This document shows positions 54,817-63,342 of a DNA stretch of 64,000 bases, in pieces. The DNA comes from Rhodopseudomonas boonkerdii. GTDB lineage: Bacteria; Pseudomonadota; Alphaproteobacteria; Rhizobiales; Xanthobacteraceae. The notes below the pieces were generated by a model. The model saw nothing but the letters and a program-made list of their open reading frames with translations. It had not been told where the DNA came from and searched no databases. The stretch covers positions 5,299,001 through 5,363,000 of the forward strand of contig NZ_CP036537.1 of the NCBI RefSeq assembly GCF_021184025.1. Reading direction: 5' to 3'. The translations under genes and the position numbers were made by a program. Positions within the stretch are counted from its first letter, which is position 1; every line of letters begins with the position of its first letter.

Positions 54817-56726
54817 AACAAATGAAAATGCCGGGGGAAAACGAACAGATGCTTCACACAGCAAACAGGCCACGCAAGGCAGCGCCGGCGATGCCCGCCA
54901 AATCTCTGGATGCCCTCTACCGCCAGCCACTGGCGGCAAAGCGCACCGGTGCCCTGTACGGGGCCTTTCCCTACCCGACAAAGATTTCCCCGGAGGCGAT
55001 TGCCCTATATATCGCCGCCCATACCAAACCCGGCGACACCGTGTTTGACGGGTTCGGGGGCAGCGGGACGACCGGCCTCGCCGCGCTGCTTTGTGAACGG
55101 CCAACCGAGGAATTGCGCGCCGAAGCGATCCGCCTTGGTCTTGACGTGCAGTGGGGTGCCCGCAATGCCGTTCTCTATGAGCTGGGCGCGCTCGGCTCGT
55201 TTGTCGGCCGGACCCTGACCAATCCGCCCGATCCTGCCGCGTTCAGGAAGGCCGCCGAAGATGTCCTGGCGGCCGGGGAGAGCGAAGACGGCTGGATGTA
55301 TGAAGCGCGCGATCCCTCCGGCGCGAAAGGCTCCCTTCGTCACCTGATCTGGAGCGATAAGCTGCGCTGCCCCGGTTGCCGCAGCTCTGTCACGTTGTGG
55401 GATGCGTGCGTTTCGCTCGATCCGGCGGAGATTTCTTCCACCTTCTCCTGCCCGAAATGCCGCCATGAAGCGCCGATGGATGATGTGCAACGGGTGACGG
55501 TGCAGGAACAGGATGATGTGCTGGGCGAGCAGCGCGCATTGCGCGGACGCGCGATGGCCCGCGTCTATGGTTCGACCGGAAAAAAACGCTGGTCGCGCCC
55601 GGCCACGGCCGCCGACCTGACGCTTATCAAGAAGATTGAGGCGGAGCCGATCCCGTCGTGCGTCCCGCAGGCGTTGATCCCCTGGGGCGATCTTTACCGA
55701 AAAGGCTACCACCAGGGCATTACGCACGTTCATCACTTCTACACGCGGCGCAATCTCATCGTCTTCGCCCGCATGTGGGAGCGTGTGGAATCGTATCGCG
55801 GCGCGCTCCGCGAAGGGCTGCGCTTCTGGCTGCTCAGCTATAACGCGGCGCACGGCACGATCATGACGCGCGTCGTGGCGAAGTCCGGCCAGAAAGACCT
55901 AGTCGTCACCAGCGCCCAACCCGGCGTGCTCTATGTCAGCGGCCTTCCGGTCGAAAAGAACTTTTTTGCAGGATTGCGGCGCAAGCTGACAACAATTGCG
56001 CAGGCGTTTGAGACAATCCACGGCGGCAGCGGCAAGGTCGAAGTCGTCCACGGATCTAGCTGCGCTGTCGCGCTGCCGTCCGGCAGTATCGACTATGTAT
56101 TCACGGACCCGCCCTTCGGAGCCAACATACCCTATGCCGAACTCAGTTATATAAACGAGGCTTGGCTCAAGACCTTCACCGACCGCACAGATGAAGCCAT
56201 CGTTAGCCCAGACCAAGGCAAGGCCATTGACGAGTACCGGGACCTGCTGACCCAGTCGTTCAGCGAGGCCCGCCGGATATTGAAGCCGTCCGGCAAAGCC
56301 ACGATGGTGTTTCATTCCGCATCCGCCGAAGTCTGGAACGCCTTGCAGCGCGCCTACCAGGATGCGGGCTTTGACGTGGAGTATGCGGGGGTTCTCGACA
56401 AGAAGCAGGGCAGCTTCAAACAGGTCACAACGGAAGGAGCCGTGCGCGGCGATCCCGTGCTCCTGTTGGGGCCCCGTCGTAAGGCCGAGGCCCGGATCGA
56501 AAGCAAGACCGGTGCGGACGAATGTGTATGGACGGTCGCAACGGCCCTTCACCGCGCGGCGACCGCCGCGCATGATCCGGCCGAAGCGACGGCGCAGAGG
56601 CTTTACTCCCGCCTCGTGACGCATTTCCTCAGCCATCATCAGCAAGTCCCGCTCGACGCGGACGTCTTCTATCGCTGGTACGCCGAACAGCCGCTGCCCG
56701 GAGTTCTATGCAGTGCCGGCGACTGA
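54813..56726 (+). CDS. DNA methyltransferase with central zinc ribbon
   Basis: 637 residues. SAM-binding motif I is FDGFGGSGTTGLAALL (from residue 78), preceded by YPTKISPEAIALYIAAHTKP. A zinc ribbon lies at about 185-217 (CPGC and CPKC pairs). The catalytic motif DPPF is at 432-435 in FTDPPFGANIPYAELSYINE, followed by the ARRILKPSGKATMVFH strand. Motif I N-terminal to DPPF, separated by over 300 residues, resembles the split MTases of the DUF1156/DrmMI kind, which methylate adenine N6 or cytosine N4. It overlaps the RHH gene by 4 bp and the next MTase gene by 14 bp, so it is part of one translationally coupled operon. Confidence 0.87.
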   Translation: MKQMKMPGENEQMLHTANRPRKAAPAMPAKSLDALYRQPLAAKRTGALYGAFPYPTKISPEAIALYIAAHTKPGDTVFDGFGGSGTTGLAALLCERPTEELRAEAIRLGLDVQWGARNAVLYELGALGSFVGRTLTNPPDPAAFRKAAEDVLAAGESEDGWMYEARDPSGAKGSLRHLIWSDKLRCPGCRSSVTLWDACVSLDPAEISSTFSCPKCRHEAPMDDVQRVTVQEQDDVLGEQRALRGRAMARVYGSTGKKRWSRPATAADLTLIKKIEAEPIPSCVPQALIPWGDLYRKGYHQGITHVHHFYTRRNLIVFARMWERVESYRGALREGLRFWLLSYNAAHGTIMTRVVAKSGQKDLVVTSAQPGVLYVSGLPVEKNFFAGLRRKLTTIAQAFETIHGGSGKVEVVHGSSCAVALPSGSIDYVFTDPPFGANIPYAELSYINEAWLKTFTDRTDEAIVSPDQGKAIDEYRDLLTQSFSEARRILKPSGKATMVFHSASAEVWNALQRAYQDAGFDVEYAGVLDKKQGSFKQVTTEGAVRGDPVLLLGPRRKAEARIESKTGADECVWTVATALHRAATAAHDPAEATAQRLYSRLVTHFLSHHQQVPLDADVFYRWYAEQPLPGVLCSAGD

Positions 56727-58839
56727 CGCAGTCGGCGCGATCAGGTCCTCGGCACGGTCCTTTGAGGAAAGCCTGCCGCCGGCTCAGCGCAAACGGCTGG
56801 GGCAGTTCTTTACTGGGTTGCCGTTGGGGGCGCTTCTCGCGCACCTAGCGCTCGACCCCGGCGCGCGCACGGTGATCGATCCGATGGCCGGGCACGGCGA
56901 CCTCCTTGATGCGGCAGCATTGACGGCGCAGGCGCGGGGAGCTCGGCTCAGCCGACTGCACGGAATAGAGCTTGATTCCGAAACAGCCGCCTTCTGCGGT
57001 CGCAGGATGGCGGCTTTGCAGGCGGACGAAGCTGCGGAGAGCAGCCATATTTTCACGGGAAGTGCTTTTGAGCCCGCCGCCATCGCGGCGCTAGATACCC
57101 CCGGCTACGATCTCGTCATCACCAATCCCCCTTATGTGAGATACCAATCGCAAAACGGGAACGGTGCCGGTGTCGGTGACGTGCGCCGGGGCCTGTCCGC
57201 GATTGTTGATGCGCGCATGGTCGGCGGCGAGCGCGCGCTCTGGCAGGCACTGGTTGACGGCTATTCGGGCCTTGCCGATCTTTCCATACCGGCCTGGCTC
57301 CTGTCCGCCCTGTTGACACGGCCGGGCGGTCGCCTGGCCCTTGTCGTTCCCGCCACCTGGCGTTCGCGCGACTATGCCGATGTTGTCCGCTACCTGCTGC
57401 TGCGCTCGTTTCGCCTTGAGTACATTGTCGCGGATACACAGCCCGGCTGGTTTTCCGATGCGCTGGTGCGCACGCATCTTGTGATCGCGCGGCGGCTTTC
57501 TTGGGACGAGGCGCAAGCGCCCGTGTCAGGCCGGTCGCTTTTGCCGGCAACCTGGCTGCAAGTTGCACCGGCGGCTGCGGGCGGAGAGTCGCTTGTGGGC
57601 GGTGCCTTTCCCGGTTCGGAACCGGAGCGGGATTTTGCGGCATGGGCGGGCGCGGCAAACGGGGACGTGCCGGGCATTGAGCGCCGCCCCTTTGCGCTGG
57701 ATGAGGAATGGCGCACACTGGAGCAACGCCTTGCACGCAAGGGCTGGTTCCAAAAGGCCGAAAACAGGCGCGATGCCCTGCCGCTATTTTCCGCCGGGGA
57801 CGCAAGGCCGGCGGCGATACCGGAAGGATTGCGGGACATGCTGCCGCCCGGCGCGGCGCCGGCGCACCTCCAGACGCTCGAACAGGCGGGTATCCGGGTC
57901 AGCCAGGGCCTGCGCTCTGGCTGCAACCGGTTCTTCTATGTAACGCTTGCCGGTGACGATGAGGGCGAAACCGTCACCGTCGAAGCGTCGGACAGCTTTC
58001 AGAACATGCGTTTCCGTGTTCCGGCGGACGCGCTGCGGCAGGTTCTCCATCGCCAGGCCGATATGCAGGCATTTGCGAGCGGCCACCTTCCGGCAACACG
58101 CGCGCTCGATCTGTCGGACTGGGTCTTGCCGGAAGACCAGCCGGCCGTCACCGAAGCGACGGAGGCTTACCGCAGGCGGGGCATGTCCGTGCCGCGCGTC
58201 ATGCCGCCCGAACTGGCATCGTTCGTGCGGCTGGTAGCCCGGTATGCGCCGGACCCCAAAGAGCCGGCGCGGTTCATTCCCGACCTTTCGGCGGTGCGCA
58301 CCAATGTCCGCCGGCCAACCAACGGCCGCGACGTTCCGCGCTTCTGGTACATGTTGCCGGCCTTCACCGCGCGCCACCTGCCCTCGATCTTCACGCCGCG
58401 GATCAATCACGGGACACCGTCCGTCGCGCTGAATACGCAGCCGCCGGTTCTGATCGATGCCAACTTCTCAACCCTGTGGGCGGATGAGAAGCGATGGACA
58501 GCGCATGCGCTCTACGCCCTGTTCCATAGCAGCTGGTGCCGGGCGGCCATGGAAGCCACCGGCACACCTCTTGGCGGCGGCGCGCTCAAACTCGAAGCGA
58601 CGCATATCCGTCAGGTGCCGATTCCCGCTTTATCGGACCGCGACCGCGAGAGACTTGCCGCGCTCGGACAGCAACTGGCTGCGGGTGTACCGACAGCCCG
58701 GCACCAGATCGACATGTTCATCCTGGCCGTTTCGTTGCCCGGCATGAATGAAAACAACCTTAAAGACGTAGCGCGCCACCTCGACTCTCGCCTCGAGGCT
58801 GCGTGCGTCGCCCGTCAAAGGACCGTCCATGACAGCTGA
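56713..58839 (+). CDS. N6-adenine DNA methyltransferase, Eco57I/TaqI-like
   Basis: 708 residues starting at a GTG inside the previous gene. QRKRLGQFFTGLPLGALLAH and IDPMAGHGDLLDAA (about 55-68) form the SAM site, and NPPY at 138-141 (ITNPPYVRYQS) is the gamma-class N6A catalytic motif. The central and C-terminal parts (RFWYMLPAFTARHLPSIFTP, GGGALKLEATHIRQVPIPAL) are the target-recognition-like region seen in Eco57I/BseRI-type type IIG enzymes and in type I specificity-like tails. No nuclease motif is visible in this protein. It overlaps its downstream neighbour by 11 bp. It may be the site-specific modification enzyme of the cassette. Confidence 0.87.
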   Translation: MPATDAVGAIRSSARSFEESLPPAQRKRLGQFFTGLPLGALLAHLALDPGARTVIDPMAGHGDLLDAAALTAQARGARLSRLHGIELDSETAAFCGRRMAALQADEAAESSHIFTGSAFEPAAIAALDTPGYDLVITNPPYVRYQSQNGNGAGVGDVRRGLSAIVDARMVGGERALWQALVDGYSGLADLSIPAWLLSALLTRPGGRLALVVPATWRSRDYADVVRYLLLRSFRLEYIVADTQPGWFSDALVRTHLVIARRLSWDEAQAPVSGRSLLPATWLQVAPAAAGGESLVGGAFPGSEPERDFAAWAGAANGDVPGIERRPFALDEEWRTLEQRLARKGWFQKAENRRDALPLFSAGDARPAAIPEGLRDMLPPGAAPAHLQTLEQAGIRVSQGLRSGCNRFFYVTLAGDDEGETVTVEASDSFQNMRFRVPADALRQVLHRQADMQAFASGHLPATRALDLSDWVLPEDQPAVTEATEAYRRRGMSVPRVMPPELASFVRLVARYAPDPKEPARFIPDLSAVRTNVRRPTNGRDVPRFWYMLPAFTARHLPSIFTPRINHGTPSVALNTQPPVLIDANFSTLWADEKRWTAHALYALFHSSWCRAAMEATGTPLGGGALKLEATHIRQVPIPALSDRDRERLAALGQQLAAGVPTARHQIDMFILAVSLPGMNENNLKDVARHLDSRLEAACVARQRTVHDS

Positions 58840-61800
58840 TATTATCCGCATTCGTGAAACTATCGCGCGCTGCCGTATGCTGCGAGATGCAGGTCATGTA
58901 GAGGCGGTGCTGCGCAGCGAGTTCCAGGGGCGGTTGCGGCTCATGTTCCAGGACACCGCGCATGAGACCTGGATCAACAACTACACCGAAGGCACGGAAG
59001 CCCATACCAAGGTGGGCACTGGATCAGGCAAGGCCGCGTCCCGCTTCATCGACAATCTGGTGGGTTCGACCACGATTGAGTACGAATCCGATCTGCGCAA
59101 CACTGCTAAGCGCGATACCGGCTACGCGCAGGTGCAGGAGCAGGCAGCGGGGCTGGTCCGCGCGGGCATGCCGGTTTCAACGGTCCGGGGCGTATTGTCG
59201 GATACGGTCGAATGGTACGCTTACGATGCTGAGCTTGCAGCAGGGGTCGATCCATTATCCTGCACCGCTGCCGACATCACGCTCGTCGTCATAGACGAGC
59301 TCAAGCTGCTTGATGACAGCGTCCTGTCCGCCGAGCAGCTCGGCGGCTTTATCAAGAAGCATCTGGCGCGCGAACAGTCGCGGCCGTTGAGGTCAGAATT
59401 CCTCGCCTCCGACCTTGGCATTGACTCGGCTGCATACAAGAACAGCGCGGGGCCTTTGTCGCTGCTGGTGGACGAGGGGCGCAAGGCCGATCCGTCGGCG
59501 GGCCTTGCCACCGATCTCTGGTCGCAGTTCGTCGATCATCTGGAGGGACCGGCGGGCACCTTCCGCACCACCGCGTATGTCGATGAAGCTTACGTGACCC
59601 TTCTCGCGCGGCTTCTGAGCGCGAACGTGCTGACAGGCAAGGCGGTGCTCAGCACGGACGACGAATTGAAGACAATCCTGAACGGGGAATTCTTCCGCAA
59701 CAATTTCCAGCTGGAGAATGTGGTCGAGCAGGATTATTTCGGCTGGCTTCTCAGCCCGGTCTACATCGACCGGCTTGTCGCGGTGGCCCGAGACCTCCAG
59801 CGCGATCTCTATGCTTACGATTTCAGCTGGTATCCCGAAGAGGATTTATTCGGCCGCTTTATGGCGCAGCTCGCCCGCCGCAGCCAGCGCAAGCTGCTCG
59901 GCCAGGAATGGACCCCGCACTGGCTCGCGCGCCTGCTTGCCGACCGTTGCATCGACGGCCTCCCGAACGGGGAAAGCCCCCGGATCGTCGATATGTGCTG
60001 CGGGTCCGGCACGATGCTCGCAGAAATCATAAAGGCCACACGGGTCCGGTTCGGCTTTTCCGCCATCGAACAGCTTGAAGACGTGGCGACCGGATTCGAC
60101 ATCGACCCGCTGGCGGTCAGTCTCGCCAAGACGACCTGGGTCGTCAGCCTCTCGGCTGAGATCAAGGCGGCGACGAAGCCCATCGTCATCCCGGTCTATC
60201 ATGCGGACTCGCTGTTCGCCGTCACACCGGTTTCGGCGTCAGTTCCGCTGGTCGGCGAAAGCGATACCATACCGGTATCGCTTGACGGCACGACCGTACA
60301 TCTGCCGACAGCGTTGGTGCAGCCGGCATACCGCGAATTTTTCGACAAGATCGTGGACTGGGCCTATGACGAGGCGCGCGATGCGCAGCAGCGCGGAACC
60401 GTTGCGGGTTTCAGCAAGGCGGACGCGGATAGTTTTCTCGATGGCACGATCGCCGTGTTCGGGATCACGTTGTCGCCGGAGCTTTACAAGCAGCTTTCCG
60501 AGGCGTTGTTCCCGCTGGCGCATCGCATGGCTGAACTGGCCGTTGCCGGGCGCAACGGCATCTGGGCGTTCATCCTGCGCAATACCTACAGGCCGGGGCT
60601 CCTGACCGGCCACTTCAACGGGCTTGTGTCCAATCCGCCATGGCTCGCCATGAGCGGGCTGGCCGACAACCCGTACCGGGACTTGCTGAAAGGCCGAGCG
60701 AAACTCTACGGCATCCAGCCCGCAGGACAGTCCTTTCTCCATCTTGAGCTGGGCACGATGCACCTGCTTCATGCCATCGACCGTTATTTGGGACCGGATG
60801 CCTGCGTCGCCTGTCTTGTACCCGGCACGGTGCTGAACGGCACCCACCACGAAAGGCTCAGGCAGCATGATTTCCTGACAAGCGACCGCCCCGTCCCGTT
60901 CGACATCGCCGAAATCTGGCAGGCCGCGCCCGGAACCTTCAAATATCCCGGCGCGGCGCTGGTCGGTCACAAAAGAGCGAATACGACCGGTCTTCCACAA
61001 AGCACGTTTAGCGGCTTTGTGGCGACAGACGCGGGGCTGAACGCCGCAGGCTTTTCGGTTCGCACCATCGGTTCGGCGCGCAGCGCCTGGGTGCTCGAAA
61101 CGGGCGGCGGTTCAGCCGTGGCCGGCGGTGGCGGCGACCTGCCGCAGCAAGGAGCCGACCTTATGCCGCGCACGGCCGTCTGCGTGGACATCGTCCAGAA
61201 TGCGGGCGCGGAGGTTCGCGTCGATACGCCGACACGCGCTTCCGCGTGGGGATTTACGATCAAATCAGCCAAAGAAATGGCGGCAGACCGCTTCCCCGGC
61301 CACGTCGCGCCGCGCTTTCTTTTCCGCATGGCCCAGTCGGAAAACCTGCTGCCGTTCGTGCTCGGTGTCCATCGCGCGCCGCTGGCTCTGCCGGCGCTGC
61401 GCGCGGCGGGCGGAACGTGGAGCATTCTCGACGAGGCCGAAATCCGTAGGCAGGGCTTTACCCAGACCGCACGGCGGTTCGCCGCGATCAACCAGAGGCT
61501 CAAAACGGTGGGGAAAGGCAAGTCGGTCCAACAGCGCATCGATGAGCGGGGTAAGCTTTCCAAGCAAGTCTTCGGTATGAGCGGGTACCTCATTCTGGCC
61601 GGTGCCGGCGGCAAGATCATCTGCGCGGCGTGCGTTCCGGTTGCGCAGGCTCAGGACCTTGTCGTTGACCAGACGCTGTACTGGAAAGTTGTGACGGACG
61701 CGGACGAGGCCTGGTACCAGGTCGGCATGCTCAACAGCGAGGCTCTCACCAACGCCACCCTCGCGTTTAACCCGAAGGGCGATTTCGGGGAGCGGCATCT

Positions 61801-62095
61801 TCACACGCTACCCTACAGAATGATGCCCGCGTACGATGCCGCCAACGGCGATCATCAGCAGATCGCGGTCCTTGCCGAGGATATTGCCACACTAGCGGAC
61901 GGCCATTGCACGACGGACCTGTATCTGGCTGATCCTGCCAAAGCACTGACGGCGCGCCGCCGCAAATTGCGCACGCTGCTCGAAGCATCGCCGCTACTGG
62001 CGCAGCTTGAAACATTGGCGCAGTCGGCGCTGGCCGGTGCATCCACCGCGCCATCCGGCGGCAGCGGTAGCGGGACGCAGGCTCCGGTATGCTGA
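58829..62095 (+). CDS. Large N6-adenine DNA methyltransferase with possible N-terminal nuclease region
   Basis: 1,088 residues. The N-terminal ~150 residues contain ASRFIDNLVGSTTIEYESDL and GYAQVQEQAAGLVRAG, a pattern like PD-(D/E)xK domains (D75, E84, then Glu86 where a Lys is expected). After a helical middle part comes motif I, VDMCCGSGTMLAEI, near residue 388, with QEWTPHWLARLLADR before it, and the catalytic NPPW at 602-605 (SNPPWLAMSGL). A long C-terminal recognition-like region follows. The length and order recall type IIG/LlaGI-like single-chain enzymes without a helicase. It overlaps the PLD gene by 7 bp. The MTase assignment is secure; the nuclease is a guess. Confidence 0.82.
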   Translation: MTADIIRIRETIARCRMLRDAGHVEAVLRSEFQGRLRLMFQDTAHETWINNYTEGTEAHTKVGTGSGKAASRFIDNLVGSTTIEYESDLRNTAKRDTGYAQVQEQAAGLVRAGMPVSTVRGVLSDTVEWYAYDAELAAGVDPLSCTAADITLVVIDELKLLDDSVLSAEQLGGFIKKHLAREQSRPLRSEFLASDLGIDSAAYKNSAGPLSLLVDEGRKADPSAGLATDLWSQFVDHLEGPAGTFRTTAYVDEAYVTLLARLLSANVLTGKAVLSTDDELKTILNGEFFRNNFQLENVVEQDYFGWLLSPVYIDRLVAVARDLQRDLYAYDFSWYPEEDLFGRFMAQLARRSQRKLLGQEWTPHWLARLLADRCIDGLPNGESPRIVDMCCGSGTMLAEIIKATRVRFGFSAIEQLEDVATGFDIDPLAVSLAKTTWVVSLSAEIKAATKPIVIPVYHADSLFAVTPVSASVPLVGESDTIPVSLDGTTVHLPTALVQPAYREFFDKIVDWAYDEARDAQQRGTVAGFSKADADSFLDGTIAVFGITLSPELYKQLSEALFPLAHRMAELAVAGRNGIWAFILRNTYRPGLLTGHFNGLVSNPPWLAMSGLADNPYRDLLKGRAKLYGIQPAGQSFLHLELGTMHLLHAIDRYLGPDACVACLVPGTVLNGTHHERLRQHDFLTSDRPVPFDIAEIWQAAPGTFKYPGAALVGHKRANTTGLPQSTFSGFVATDAGLNAAGFSVRTIGSARSAWVLETGGGSAVAGGGGDLPQQGADLMPRTAVCVDIVQNAGAEVRVDTPTRASAWGFTIKSAKEMAADRFPGHVAPRFLFRMAQSENLLPFVLGVHRAPLALPALRAAGGTWSILDEAEIRRQGFTQTARRFAAINQRLKTVGKGKSVQQRIDERGKLSKQVFGMSGYLILAGAGGKIICAACVPVAQAQDLVVDQTLYWKVVTDADEAWYQVGMLNSEALTNATLAFNPKGDFGERHLHTLPYRMMPAYDAANGDHQQIAVLAEDIATLADGHCTTDLYLADPAKALTARRRKLRTLLEASPLLAQLETLAQSALAGASTAPSGGSGSGTQAPVC

Positions 62096-63174
62096 TCGTC
62101 CAGAACGCCGCAGAACCGGCGCGCTTGCGCAATGCTCTCGTCGATATGGTCGCGGCGGGCGCCATCGATATCCGCGCCGCCTCCGCATACGTCACGCTCG
62201 GCGGCGCAAACATATTGCTGTCTGCCGTCGCAAATGCCGTGGGGCCGGCCGCATTCGCGGCGATGCCCAAAACCCTTGTGACATCCTTTGATTTCGGCCT
62301 TACCGAACCTCAAGCCTTGCAGCATTGGCGCGGGCTGGCGAACGCCACTGTTCTGGTGTCGGGCGCGCAGAGGCTGGCGCAGGGCTCGCTTATGCCGCTG
62401 CGCGCCTTTCATCCCAAACTATACGTCTTTGGCACCGATCCCCAAACATGCTGCACGCTGGTCGGCTCGGCGAACCTGACCAGCCGCGGTTTTAGCGTGA
62501 ATACCGAGGCGGCATGGGCACAGCAGGGCGTTCCGCGCGCCGATGCCGATGAAGCCTTCGACAAGGCCCGCTTTGAAACGACTGCTCTCACCGACGACTT
62601 GCTCGCAGCCTATACCGCCCTGCGACAGGCCCAGCCGCCGCCCCCCGAAATCGAGCAGGAGGCACAGCCTGTAGCAGCACCGGCACCGGTGGCGGGTGCC
62701 GCGTTGCCCTTGTTCCGCGTCGCCATTGAAACCGGAGTGATCAACCCCGCCGACTATGCCGCCATGTGGGTTCACGGCGAGGCCCTTCAGGGCGGATCGA
62801 GCAACCAACTGGAGCTGCCGCGCGGCGGACACCGGTTCTTCGGCTTCGTGTTCGACCAATACGACTATCCGCATAACTTGATAATCGGTGAGCCCGTCCT
62901 CCGCAGCGGCGCGCGCGTGTGGAACGACCGGCGACTGACTTGGCATGGCAATAACAAGATGGAGCGGATGAACCTGCCGACTGCCGCACAGGGCGGGTTC
63001 AATTATGCCGACTCGGCGGTCATGTTCCGCCGCCTGACCAACGATTCCTTCGAGCTGATCGTGACCCCCTGGGAGTCCGACCTTGCACGTTCGTGGCGGC
63101 AGGCCTCGGCACAGCGTCAAACGCTTTTTCGCCTCGGCACGGTGGCCACCAACAGGGTTGTCGGTTTGCTGTAA
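62089..63174 (+). CDS. Phospholipase-D-superfamily nuclease-like protein (single HKD)
   Basis: 361 residues. One HKD-type motif is present: H108-P-K110 in RAFHPKLYVFG and GSANLTSRGF from residue 126. The N-terminal half has the PLD fold strand pattern (AASAYVTLGGANILLSAV). PLD nucleases with one HKD dimerise to form the active site, as in BfiI, NucA/Nuc and DISARM DrmC. The C-terminal ~180 residues (YDYPHNLIIGEPVLRSGARV, SFELIVTPWESDLARSWRQA) form a separate domain I do not recognise. It is the last gene of the overlapping RHH-MTase operon, so it is the likeliest DNA-cleaving effector. Confidence 0.82.
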   Translation: MLIVQNAAEPARLRNALVDMVAAGAIDIRAASAYVTLGGANILLSAVANAVGPAAFAAMPKTLVTSFDFGLTEPQALQHWRGLANATVLVSGAQRLAQGSLMPLRAFHPKLYVFGTDPQTCCTLVGSANLTSRGFSVNTEAAWAQQGVPRADADEAFDKARFETTALTDDLLAAYTALRQAQPPPPEIEQEAQPVAAPAPVAGAALPLFRVAIETGVINPADYAAMWVHGEALQGGSSNQLELPRGGHRFFGFVFDQYDYPHNLIIGEPVLRSGARVWNDRRLTWHGNNKMERMNLPTAAQGGFNYADSAVMFRRLTNDSFELIVTPWESDLARSWRQASAQRQTLFRLGTVATNRVVGLL

Positions 63175-63342
63175 AGCAGCGAATTTAATCGTCTTGTACG
63201 GCTGCCCAGATTGTGGTGCCTCCGCGTGCGCGGACCGGGCTCTATGCCGCCGGATGTGCCGGCTCTACGGAGCCAGCCATGCTGTCTCCGCCCATTCGGG
63301 TGACGATCCCTGGCACGAAGCATTCAGGGCGAACGAGCTTGG

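Noticed and set aside
54598..63174. Assignment of the cassette to DISARM or BREX
   Set aside because: A PLD protein and MTases are shared with DISARM, but no DrmA helicase or DrmB is present; BREX needs PglZ and BrxC, also absent.
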